A DNA stretch of 64,000 bases from Saprospiraceae bacterium (lineage in GTDB: Bacteria > Bacteroidota > Bacteroidia > Chitinophagales > Saprospiraceae), in the NCBI GenBank assembly GCA_021604865.1, contig BQJU01000017.1, positions 58,447-122,446 of the forward strand, written 5' to 3'. Each line of letters opens with the position of its first letter. Positions within the stretch are counted from its first letter, which is position 1. Shown here piece after piece: positions 46,566 to 54,938 of the stretch. The notes below the pieces were generated by a model that saw nothing but the letters and a program-made list of their open reading frames with translations, made no database searches and was not told where the DNA came from. The translations under genes were made by a program, and so were the position numbers.

Positions 46566-47234
46566 CTACTTTTTCCGAAAAAAGATATCACCACTGATTG
46601 TCTCAAGTGCCAACATTGGCCCCCCTCCATTTAGTGGAGCATTTAATTTTTTTGAAAAAGGAGTACTGTTTTTATCCAGCGTGAGATCAAAGTCTGTGAA
46701 AATTTCACCGGTTACTGATTTAAAATTCAACTGCCGCTGTGCGTTAGCGCCAATTCCTACATCAATGAATCCACTGATTGATTTGGCCTGAATGGTATTT
46801 TTTAGCTGTGGAATCTCAATGTTGCCGGAAATGGTCTCCAGGTTTAGCTCCACATCTTTTGGCACCATGACAACAAAGGCGATCCTGTAACATTGGCAAT
46901 CTGTTTTTTCACAATCCCAACAATTCCATTTGTCGCTTTTAGAATTCAGGTATTCCTTATTCATATCAGCCACAATTCTGAGCTCGTTTTTATTCTCCTC
47001 TACCTGCATCTGATGAATCTTGAGGTCGGCTTCATTTTTGTAGGTGATGATTGTTTTAATGCCCAACTTCGTTTGGGTTGTTGGTTGAACCTCAATGTTT
47101 GATCCGAATTTCAGGTTTAGATTTACTTTTTTGCTTACAGGTACGGCATACCATTGTTCGTCTATTTTTTCTTTTTGGGAAAAGCCAACAGACAGATACG
47201 CCACGCTTAAAACCAGGATGATTATTTTTTTCAT
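46566..47234 (-). CDS. DUF4097-like secreted beta-helix protein
   Basis: A 222-residue protein with signal peptide MKKIIILVLSVAYLSVGFSQ. The C-terminal half shows DUF4097-type repeated strands: ELNLETISGNIEI, QAKSISGFIDV, FKSVTGEIFTD and ALETISGDIFFRK. Residues 75-120 contain four cysteines (WNCWDCEKTDCQCY), not seen in the neighbour. It is the last gene of an ECF-sigma operon and a paralogue of the next gene upstream. Function is unknown; the family is often found with anti-sigma systems in this phylum. Confidence 0.75.
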   Translation of the reverse strand: MKKIIILVLSVAYLSVGFSQKEKIDEQWYAVPVSKKVNLNLKFGSNIEVQPTTQTKLGIKTIITYKNEADLKIHQMQVEENKNELRIVADMNKEYLNSKSDKWNCWDCEKTDCQCYRIAFVVMVPKDVELNLETISGNIEIPQLKNTIQAKSISGFIDVGIGANAQRQLNFKSVTGEIFTDFDLTLDKNSTPFSKKLNAPLNGGGPMLALETISGDIFFRKK

Positions 47235-47248
47235 GTCGGGTGTTTGAT

Positions 47249-48010
47249 TTATAGTTTACGTAAGAAAATATCGCCGCTGATGACATTAAGCGAAATATTT
47301 ACACCTCCTCCATTGATTTTGCCTTTCACCTCTGAACCGCCAATTCTTTTCATATTGTTTTTTTTGTCCATCTCCAGGGTAAAATCTGTGTATATTTCTC
47401 CAGTAATGCCTTTCATTTCAAAGTTAGCTTTAGTGGTTGGCGGCAAACTGATGTCAATAAAACCACTAATGGTAGAAATGGCGCTCGGTTTGTTTTGATT
47501 GATATCCGACATGGTAATCGTAATGTCGCTTGAAGTTGAATTGGCGACAATGGGGCCGCTAACGTTAAGCAATTCAATGGCGGAATTGTTAGCTGTAATT
47601 TCGATCTCTCCTTTCATGCCGGCAATCTTAAAATCTCCGCCCCACCAGCCCTCTTCAGAGATTTTCAAATCTGTTTGAGCCGGAACTTTCATGCGGTATT
47701 TGATTTCCTGTCCACTAGCTTTACGAAGTACAATACCATTCGTGCTTTTTTCAATGGATAGGCCAATTCCCGAATTATCTGTGTTTGTATTGTACAGAGG
47801 CTTCAGGCCTTTTGCACGGTCAGGAGGTGGCTGATAATTGTCCGTTTCTATTAGGATTTCGCTACCAGCATAGGCGGTAATGGTTAATGCTGACTGCTCC
47901 AGATAAATTTCTACCCGTTTTGCATTACCAGCATTATAGGATTTGGTATTCTGGCCAAATAACCAGCCCACCATAGCCAGAAAAAATAGGCTAAGGATAA
48001 TTCTTCTCAT
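47249..48010 (-). CDS. DUF4097-like secreted beta-helix protein, paralogue
   Basis: A 253-residue protein with signal peptide ending GWLFGQ. It shows the same repeated beta-strand pattern, with SAISTISGFIDISLP, FEMKGITGEIYTD and LNVISGDIFLRK at the end. It lacks the cysteine cluster of its downstream paralogue. The 14-base gap to the next gene and 24-base gap from the anti-sigma gene place it inside the operon. Confidence 0.75.
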   Translation of the reverse strand: MRRIILSLFFLAMVGWLFGQNTKSYNAGNAKRVEIYLEQSALTITAYAGSEILIETDNYQPPPDRAKGLKPLYNTNTDNSGIGLSIEKSTNGIVLRKASGQEIKYRMKVPAQTDLKISEEGWWGGDFKIAGMKGEIEITANNSAIELLNVSGPIVANSTSSDITITMSDINQNKPSAISTISGFIDISLPPTTKANFEMKGITGEIYTDFTLEMDKKNNMKRIGGSEVKGKINGGGVNISLNVISGDIFLRKL

Positions 48011-48034
48011 TTTATTGTATTTTATGATGATTGT

Positions 48035-48814
48035 TTATAAAAGGCTTGACAATCCTTCCGCTGCCTTACCACGCACCACATGCATGACTGATTCTTTTTC
48101 CATCAGGTTTTGTAATGAAGGAATAGCCTGTCGTGCGCCGACCTCTACCAGAATATCAATCAGGGCTATCTGTACTTCTGGGCTTTTATCCGTTGTGAGG
48201 GTTCGGATCAAGGCATCTAGGACTCCTTTTTCCCTGACAAATATATGAAGTGCCTGAGCCGCTTTCATTCTGACGTTAACATTGTCATCCCTTTCCAGGG
48301 TACTGATCAGAGCAGCTACAATTTTAGGATCTGAAAACACACTTTCAGCAGATGTTTGAATGGCCTGAATTCGTTCACTAGCGGAGTTTTGCTGCAGCAT
48401 GGATAAAATGAGCATTTTGCGGGTATTTGTTACCTCTTTCGCCAGCTCACTGATCTGGGACTGTTGTAGCTGGTTGTGTTGCCACAAATAGCCAAAGCCG
48501 CTACCAATAATCAATAAGGCCACTGCTGCTGCAATTCTCCATTCAAATGACCTCCTAATGCGGTCGGGTGATTTCGGCTTATTTGCCAATTGCTGTTGTT
48601 CTATTTGTAATTGTTGTTTAAAACCCTGCGCTAATCGGGGTGAAGGTGACTCCTGAGGCAATTCATTCATCAGGTCCAGCATGCCTGATAGACTTGCAAG
48701 TTCCTGCCTTAATTCTGGAGAAGCGGACAGTTTCTTCTCGAAGGCATCCCGCTCCTCCTTTTCCAAGGAATCTTCCAGATAAGCCATTAGTTTCAAAGAA
48801 TTTTCGGCTTTCAT
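48035..48814 (-). CDS. Anti-sigma-like membrane protein with periplasmic HEAT repeats
   Basis: A 259-residue protein. The N-terminal about 60 residues (LMAYLEDSLEKEERDAFEKKL) are an anti-sigma-like helical domain without the His/Cys zinc motif. A membrane helix lies at about 92-110 (WRIAAAVALLIIGSGFGYLW). The C-terminal part (about 150-259) is HEAT-repeat-like (DDNVNVRMKAAQALHIF, KSPEVQIALIDILVEVG). The start overlaps the sigma-factor stop (ATGA), so the two are translationally coupled, which fits an anti-sigma/sigma pair. The HEAT part would face the periplasm and could sense a partner; that is inference. Confidence 0.75.
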   Translation of the reverse strand: MKAENSLKLMAYLEDSLEKEERDAFEKKLSASPELRQELASLSGMLDLMNELPQESPSPRLAQGFKQQLQIEQQQLANKPKSPDRIRRSFEWRIAAAVALLIIGSGFGYLWQHNQLQQSQISELAKEVTNTRKMLILSMLQQNSASERIQAIQTSAESVFSDPKIVAALISTLERDDNVNVRMKAAQALHIFVREKGVLDALIRTLTTDKSPEVQIALIDILVEVGARQAIPSLQNLMEKESVMHVVRGKAAEGLSSLL

Positions 48815-49374
48815 GCTTCTTCAATTTTGAAATAAATATTCCTTAATTGTACCAGCGCTCGGTGAGCTTTCACCTTTACTGCGGCTTCGGTACTGCCTAA
48901 TATCTCTGCTACTTCGCGGTATTTTAATTGTTGAAGTCGGGTCAAAACCAGTATCTCCCGGTAGCCATCGGACAATTGTAACATGGCTTTTTGCAATTGG
49001 GCATATTGGTCGTTTTTTTCCAGGTCAATCTCCGTTTTTGTTTCGATGTGATTTTCCTTTAATTGCTCTACAGACACAAAGCGGTCTCGGTAAAAGGCGC
49101 TCTGCTTATGTTGATCAGCCATTTGGTTTCGGGCAATTTGAAAGATCCAGGACTTAAAGGCATAACCCGGTTGGTAAGAGTGCCTATAACGAATGATCCG
49201 TTCAAATACAAGTTGTGTTAAATCTTCACTATGAGCTGCATTGGCGGTAAGCCGCAAAAAGAAATTATAGATCCGTTTGTTCCACCTTTCGAAAAGCATA
49301 GCGGCACAATCGAGCTGGTCATCCCGCAAGTTGTGCATCAATGCTTCATCACTGGGTAAAAATTTTTCCTCCAT
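48811..49374 (-). CDS. ECF-type RNA polymerase sigma factor
   Basis: A 187-residue ECF sigma factor. Region 2 has AMLFERWNKRIYNFFLRLTANAAHSEDLTQLVFERIIRYRHSY and region 4 has LPQ-less QLSDGYREILVLTRLQQLKYREVAEILGSTEAAVKVKAHRAL, the helix-turn-helix for -35 binding. I chose the ATG at 49374 (MEEKFLPSDEAL), which starts where family members start; the open frame continues to an ATG at 49443. It heads the operon sigma, anti-sigma, two DUF4097-like proteins. Confidence 0.88.
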   Translation of the reverse strand: MEEKFLPSDEALMHNLRDDQLDCAAMLFERWNKRIYNFFLRLTANAAHSEDLTQLVFERIIRYRHSYQPGYAFKSWIFQIARNQMADQHKQSAFYRDRFVSVEQLKENHIETKTEIDLEKNDQYAQLQKAMLQLSDGYREILVLTRLQQLKYREVAEILGSTEAAVKVKAHRALVQLRNIYFKIEEA

Positions 49375-49510
49375 GGATACGGAATGCTTCTTTTCCTTAT
49401 GGTGAACTAAAGTTAACAGGCTTTTTTTCTTTTTTGCAAGCATTTTCCGGGTGTTTCTATAAAGGTTACCTGAGATATTGAAAATGGTTACACCTGATTC
49501 TTGATTATTT

Positions 49511-49556
49511 TTAAAAAAAAAAAGACAGCCTTGTAATTAAGACTGTCTTCTTTTTA
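49511..49556 (-). terminator. Intrinsic terminator of the PKD/Kazal-like gene
   Basis: On the minus strand a stem (AAGACAGTCTT / AAGGCTGTCTT) around a short AT loop is followed by a run of more than ten T. It lies 45 bases after the stop at 49600. Confidence 0.8.
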
Positions 49557-49599
49557 GATCGCTATGCTGTCAGATCGCCTATGGCTTTCAATTTAGCAT

Positions 49600-51960
49600 T
49601 TACCTTTTCACTACTTTCAGCTGTTTAAATTGGTTGCCTATCTGGATGTTGACTAGATAAAGGCCGGCTGGTAGGGATTGCATATCCAGGGTCAGCAATT
49701 GGGTTCCTGCTCCAAGTTGGCCCTTTTGCGACTGTTGTTTTTGTCCAACCAAACTGTATAAATCAAGCTGGTAATCAGCTGCGATGGAGGTATCCAGGGC
49801 GATAGTCAATTGCTTGGTAACTGGGTTAGGAAAGGCTTTAACCTCCAATTTATTGGTTGTCTCATCAGTATCGGATACAATCAGGTATTGAGGAGTACCT
49901 GTAAATTCGTTGTCATCCAGATCTAACGTAACACTAAAGACATTGGCACATCCATCAGCAGTAACAATGGTCAGGGTCACGGTATAGACTCCTCCTTCTG
50001 CATACTGATGCGCTGGCAATATCTCGTTGCTGGTATTGCCATCTCCAAAGTCCCAGTTGTGCTCAACAGCATCTGGAGAAGAAAGGTTGAGGAAAAAGAC
50101 TTCATTGCTATCGATAGTCTCCAATGGCACAAAAAGTGCCCGACAAGTTGCATCATATATAATATCATCTTCGGTAGCCAGAATCATGATGACAGCGCTT
50201 TCGCACGCTTCCGTGGTAACGGTGAGTGCAACGACATAAACACCTGGGCCGGTATAAGTATGTACTGGGTTTTGTTCGGTACTGGTGAATCCGTCACCAA
50301 ACGACCAGAACCAATCGGTAACCTCACCAAATGAGAGGTCGTTAAATTGGAACGTATATGCATTATCACCACTTTGTTCAAAATAGAAAATGGCCTGGCA
50401 ATCGGGTCCTTGAAATGGCCCGCCTTCACCAAGGCAGATGTGCTGAACCATTGTAGCGGTACAACCTTCAGAGGTGGCTATGGTCAAGGTAACTTCATAA
50501 ATGCCCTCTTCGGGAAAAGTGTGTGTTGGGTTTTGTTCTTCACTTGTTGTTCCATCACCAAAATCCCACAGCCAGGTAATCACTTCACCTTCTGCGGCAA
50601 AGGAATGATCATAAAATTGGGCCGTCAATGGATTTTGGTCGTTTACAAAGAGGTCAATAGAAAAATCAGCATGACAATCCCCCGGATAATCCGAACAATC
50701 CACGTAAGTATCTTCACCGTATCCCTCACATTCTGCCAAACAGGCATTGTAGAAAATAAGCTCTATCCCATCTGGAGCTACCACACATACCGGATCATAA
50801 ATAAAGGGGCAATCACAAGGATTGTTGATGTCACAATCAAAATGCTGGTCAGGAGTAAAACCTTCACACACGGCAAAACAAGCGTTGGTAAAACTTAGTG
50901 TATCTCCTGATTCAGTGATCACACAAACCGGTGCAAAAATTTCAGGGCAGATACATGGATCAGGATCGCAGTCTACAAAAGTATCGGCACCATAACCCGC
51001 ACATTCTGCCAAACAGGGATTTGTGAATTGTATAATATCACCGTTTGGGGTTACCACACAAACGGGATCATATTCAAAGGGACAATCACAGGGGCCAATA
51101 TCACTACAGTCTACAAAACTATCTTCTCCATAACCATCACAAGCAGCAAAGCAGGGGTTTGAATAGGTAATGGTATCGCCATCAACAACGACACATACAG
51201 GCAAATAAATATCATCACAAACACAGTTTCCTTCACAAGGTATCCAGGTGTCAGGGCCATATCCTTCACACTCGGCAAAACAAAAATTCGAGAACATTAA
51301 TAACTGACCACCAGGCGTTGCCACACAAACAGGGTCATAAAATTCCGGGCAACCACATCCAATTTCCTCTTCCACCATTACCAAATCTGTATACGTGGAA
51401 CTACAAGTGTCGGCAGTTAATTGGAGCGTAACCTCATACGGTCCCGGGTTTGCGTATTCATGAACCGGATTGAACTCATTGCTGGTGCTTCCATCTCCAA
51501 AGTCCCACTCCAGCGAAATCATATCGGTTGAACTATATGATAGGTTAAAAAAGTCAACAATATAAGGGTCCACACTGGTTTGTTCGTAGCCAAAATAGGC
51601 TTCACAACCATTAGGCGGAGGTGGAGGCAAAATATCTACACAAATATGAAAATTTGCTACGTAAGCTCCGTCAGAAGCCGGCAAGTCTACAGTGATGATC
51701 TCGCCTGTACACATATCGATTAGCTCTACGACCACAACGTCACCGTCCACCAATGACAAAGATGCCTCATAATACCCTAAATCATCCGTATGGGTTTCCA
51801 TAACTTCACCATCTCCTGTAATGATGGTTACCGGATAACCCGGTACCGGCATCGGTGAATCTTCTTCTCCAAATAGAACAAGTCCACTGATCGTAGTTTG
51901 GGCATGTGCAGACAAACTGAACAAGGCTAGCAGAAAAAAGGATAGAATTTTCCAGTTCAT
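49600..51960 (-). CDS. T9SS-secreted PKD protein with five Kazal-like cysteine repeats
   Basis: A 786-residue exported protein with signal peptide MNWKILSFFLLALFSLSAHAQ. After an N-terminal Ig-like domain come a PKD domain (WDFGDGSTSNEFNPVHEY), then five repeats of about 42 residues of the form C.CP..YDPVCV...G....F.N.C.A.C.GYG.DT..DC, and then three further PKD domains. The C-terminal about 80 residues are a type A T9SS tail (VKAFPNPVTKQLTIAL, then QQLKVVKR-like end). The repeats have the spacing of Kazal protease-inhibitor domains (PVC, N.C.A.C), so an inhibitor role is possible, but this is inference. ATG 51960 gives the best signal; the frame opens eight codons earlier. Confidence 0.82.
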   Translation of the reverse strand: MNWKILSFFLLALFSLSAHAQTTISGLVLFGEEDSPMPVPGYPVTIITGDGEVMETHTDDLGYYEASLSLVDGDVVVVELIDMCTGEIITVDLPASDGAYVANFHICVDILPPPPPNGCEAYFGYEQTSVDPYIVDFFNLSYSSTDMISLEWDFGDGSTSNEFNPVHEYANPGPYEVTLQLTADTCSSTYTDLVMVEEEIGCGCPEFYDPVCVATPGGQLLMFSNFCFAECEGYGPDTWIPCEGNCVCDDIYLPVCVVVDGDTITYSNPCFAACDGYGEDSFVDCSDIGPCDCPFEYDPVCVVTPNGDIIQFTNPCLAECAGYGADTFVDCDPDPCICPEIFAPVCVITESGDTLSFTNACFAVCEGFTPDQHFDCDINNPCDCPFIYDPVCVVAPDGIELIFYNACLAECEGYGEDTYVDCSDYPGDCHADFSIDLFVNDQNPLTAQFYDHSFAAEGEVITWLWDFGDGTTSEEQNPTHTFPEEGIYEVTLTIATSEGCTATMVQHICLGEGGPFQGPDCQAIFYFEQSGDNAYTFQFNDLSFGEVTDWFWSFGDGFTSTEQNPVHTYTGPGVYVVALTVTTEACESAVIMILATEDDIIYDATCRALFVPLETIDSNEVFFLNLSSPDAVEHNWDFGDGNTSNEILPAHQYAEGGVYTVTLTIVTADGCANVFSVTLDLDDNEFTGTPQYLIVSDTDETTNKLEVKAFPNPVTKQLTIALDTSIAADYQLDLYSLVGQKQQSQKGQLGAGTQLLTLDMQSLPAGLYLVNIQIGNQFKQLKVVKR

Positions 51961-52050
51961 ACTTCTAATGTTTAATTTTACCATGATTTAGCAAGATTTT
52001 TTTGTGAAATCGATTTGCCGGGGTAGTTGTGTACTCCGGCATCTTTTTTA

Positions 52051-53145
52051 TCATTTGTGTTTAAATAATTTCCTCGTCATTACCCCTTTTGAGGTATGGA
52101 TTTGTAGCAACAATAATCCTCCCGGAAGGCCTGTGGTATTTAGTTGCATTTTTTTACTTCCCTTCCCATTTATGGTCGCTAATCTTGCCCCTCTGGCATC
52201 TGTGATTTGGATTTCCTGAATGGGGTCAGGAGTAGCAATATAAACTTTGCCGGGACTGGGATTAGGGAAAATAGTTACCCCCGTGGATGGATCTGACTCA
52301 TTGGAATGGACCAATGCATCCGGATGGTAAACCATTATCTCAATACTGTCGCTAGCAATAAGAATTGGTTGCTGAGTAGTATCTAACGCCATAATGTTTT
52401 TGATACGGATCACCACACCAATACTGTCAATATCGTCGGGAAGAAAATCGATCAGGTTTTCTTCAATAATCATGGAAAGGACACCTATATTTCCCCAGCC
52501 ACTAACGGGCGCTTTTCCATAACGGGTAATTCCTACATCAATTTCTCCCTCCTCATATTCGTATAATAGCGGGAATGCTTGTTGATCTGCATTTAAAAAA
52601 CTGGTGGTTAGGTTTAGTTCGACATTTTGCAGGATTTCGCTGTCGTATTCAACAACAAAAGCGATCCCATTACAATCAATGAGTGGTCTGTCCTCACTCC
52701 CCAATTGTATTGGCACAGTGACGATATCACCGGCTGTCAGATTTCCAGGGATACCATTGATTTCAAAATCGAATGCGGGATCTACACCTAAGTTTCCTTG
52801 CGGATATTCTTCAGGAATAACCATTTCCTGCTCACTTCCATAATTGAGAAATACAGTAATAAAGTCAGTAACCTCTACCAGGCCATTTCCGTTTGCATCG
52901 GCATAGATATAATTCAATCCATCTGGAAAATTATTTTCCCATAAAATGGAAATCTCCTGAGGTTCAAATGTTGTTCCATCATCAATTCTAGCTGGGCCAA
53001 AAGCTCCAAAAGCATGGCCCATATACAAGATATCTACATTGTTGACCTGACCATTATTATTCGCATCTCCCGGAAAAACCTGGGCGAAGCTAACCGACCA
53101 AAAACTAATTAGTGAAAGAGTCAATAAGAGCCTGAATACTATCAT
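52051..53145 (-). CDS. T9SS-secreted protein with dockerin-like calcium loops and a cohesin-like domain
   Basis: A 364-residue exported protein with signal peptide ending SVSFAQ. Two calcium-loop segments, DANNNGQVNNVD (about residues 27-38) and DANGNGLVEVTD (about 82-93), match the paired loops of type I dockerin. A beta-sandwich domain follows (about 120-270, GDIVTVPIQLGSEDRPL and FVVEYDSEIL), which is cohesin-like. The C-terminus (FPNPSPGKVYIA, TGLPGGLLLLQIHTSKGVMTRKLFKHK) is a type A T9SS sorting tail. It is 66 bases upstream of the PKD gene and may be cotranscribed with it. Confidence 0.8.
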   Translation of the reverse strand: MIVFRLLLTLSLISFWSVSFAQVFPGDANNNGQVNNVDILYMGHAFGAFGPARIDDGTTFEPQEISILWENNFPDGLNYIYADANGNGLVEVTDFITVFLNYGSEQEMVIPEEYPQGNLGVDPAFDFEINGIPGNLTAGDIVTVPIQLGSEDRPLIDCNGIAFVVEYDSEILQNVELNLTTSFLNADQQAFPLLYEYEEGEIDVGITRYGKAPVSGWGNIGVLSMIIEENLIDFLPDDIDSIGVVIRIKNIMALDTTQQPILIASDSIEIMVYHPDALVHSNESDPSTGVTIFPNPSPGKVYIATPDPIQEIQITDARGARLATINGKGSKKMQLNTTGLPGGLLLLQIHTSKGVMTRKLFKHK

Positions 53146-53378
53146 AAGGTAGTTGCTTAATAGTTTAGAGCACAGTGTAAAAGTAAATCATTCGAAATGG
53201 TGGCTCAACTACATTTTTTTAAATTTATCACGATAAATTTTAAAATAATTATCCAAACTTTAAATTAAACACTTTATTTTCAGGTTATTAGATTGTCAAT
53301 ACAATATACATTTATCATGAAATAATTATTCAACCTAGTCGCGGTTTCTATTTCGTATAGGCGATATTTGTCTTAAAG

Positions 53379-53386
53379 TATTTTTG
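53379..53386 (+). promoter_or_regulatory. Candidate -7 element
   Basis: TATTTTTG matches TAnnTTTG, 51 bases before the ATG at 53438. No TTTG lies at the expected -33 distance. Confidence 0.3.
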
Positions 53387-53437
53387 CAGTTCAATAGTCG
53401 ATCTCAAAACATACGCTAACAACCGATCAAAAATAAG

Positions 53438-54844
53438 ATGCAAAACACTAAGCTATATAAAATTCTATCTACCTTTTCAGTTAGTGAGTGGAGGCAATTC
53501 AGAGACTTTATACAATCGCCATTTTTTAATAAAAAGCAGGAATTGATACAGTTATACCTTTGCTTGTATCAAGAAAAAAAGAAGCATTATGAATCCGTAA
53601 CCAATTTGGATAAGTCAAGCATACATCGGCTTGTATTTCCCAAGGATGCCTATGATGAAAAAAAATTCAATCATCTCACCAGTCAACTTTCCCTTTTAGC
53701 GGAGCGGTTTCTTGGGCAATTGGTTTACGAACAAGCGGGCATCTTGATGGAATATCATCAGACACAAGCTTGTGTAGATCGATCGTTGCACAAAAATGTC
53801 AAACAACTCTGTCGGAAAATGGAGAAAACATTGGCCACCCTACCCTACCGAAATGCAGATTTTTATAATCAACAATATCTGTTTTACAACCTAAATGATC
53901 AGTATTTCACCAGTCAAAAAATTCGAAAATTTGATAATAATTTGTTTAAGGCCGGGCAGCAATTTGACGTCTATTTTTTGAGTAATAAGCTGGCTCTCCT
54001 TTGTGCTACACTTGAGCGACAGGGTATCTTTTCCCACAACGATCGCATTCCACTGGAGGAAGAAATTCTGGCAATTGTTAAATCAAAGCAATTTCAGGAC
54101 ATACCGGCAATCTCGGTTTATGGAAGCATCCTGCTCATGTTAAAGGAGGAAAATGAGGTAGTACATTATCGTGATTTTCGCACCAACTTTAAACACCATA
54201 GCTCAAGTTTCTCAACCAGCGAAATCCAATTATTTTATCAGTATGCAATCAATTATTGCACCCGAAAAATACGGTCCGGCCATAAAACCTATGCGGAAGA
54301 AATGTTAGAATTGTACCAGGAAAGCCTGGCAGGTGGTTATCTACTTGATCATGACCAGATTTCACCCTGGGCTTATAAAAACATTATCAAATTGGGGCTG
54401 GGATTGAAACGATTTGAATGGGTTGAATCTTTTATTCGTGAATTCACCCCTAAACTTCCCGAGGATAAAAAGCAAGACGCCTTTCATTTCAATCTGGCTG
54501 ATTTGTACTATCACCGGAAAGCCTATGATGAGGCCCTGCAGCAATTGAACATTCTAGAGTTTTCGGATGTGCACTACAAACTGGATGCCCGAGTTATTTT
54601 GCTAAAAATCTATTATGAAACTAAAGAATACGAAGCCTTGCATTCATTGATTTCTTCCTTCCGGATATTCCTCCTTCGCCACAGTGAAATTACAAAATCC
54701 ATCAAAACACCTTATCTCAACTTTTTATCTATTCTCAATCGGATGCTCAATCAAGGAAAGACAGCGAGCATTGAGGTGAGGATTAAACAAACGAGCCTTT
54801 TGAGTTCACGTAGTTGGTTGCTGGCAATGGTGGAAGCGAGGTAA
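53438..54844 (+). CDS. Helical-repeat protein of unknown function
   Basis: A 468-residue protein without signal peptide or membrane helix. It is almost wholly alpha-helical, rich in Leu, Tyr, Gln and Lys, with paired helices suggestive of a TPR-like solenoid, especially at about 320-400 (AFHFNLADLYYHRKAYDEALQQLNILE). The N-terminus (LYKILSTFSVSEWRQFRDFIQSPFFNK) looks like a conserved start. I recognise it as similar to uncharacterised proteins of this phylum but cannot name a function. It stands alone between two minus-strand blocks. Confidence 0.7.
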   Translation: MQNTKLYKILSTFSVSEWRQFRDFIQSPFFNKKQELIQLYLCLYQEKKKHYESVTNLDKSSIHRLVFPKDAYDEKKFNHLTSQLSLLAERFLGQLVYEQAGILMEYHQTQACVDRSLHKNVKQLCRKMEKTLATLPYRNADFYNQQYLFYNLNDQYFTSQKIRKFDNNLFKAGQQFDVYFLSNKLALLCATLERQGIFSHNDRIPLEEEILAIVKSKQFQDIPAISVYGSILLMLKEENEVVHYRDFRTNFKHHSSSFSTSEIQLFYQYAINYCTRKIRSGHKTYAEEMLELYQESLAGGYLLDHDQISPWAYKNIIKLGLGLKRFEWVESFIREFTPKLPEDKKQDAFHFNLADLYYHRKAYDEALQQLNILEFSDVHYKLDARVILLKIYYETKEYEALHSLISSFRIFLLRHSEITKSIKTPYLNFLSILNRMLNQGKTASIEVRIKQTSLLSSRSWLLAMVEAR

Positions 54845-54938
54845 AAGGAATGAAGAAAGAACGCTGCACGTTCAAAGAGCTGCATGGTCTAAAATTTGGC
54901 AGTGAAACGATCTGACAACCCAGCTATCTGGCTAAAAA

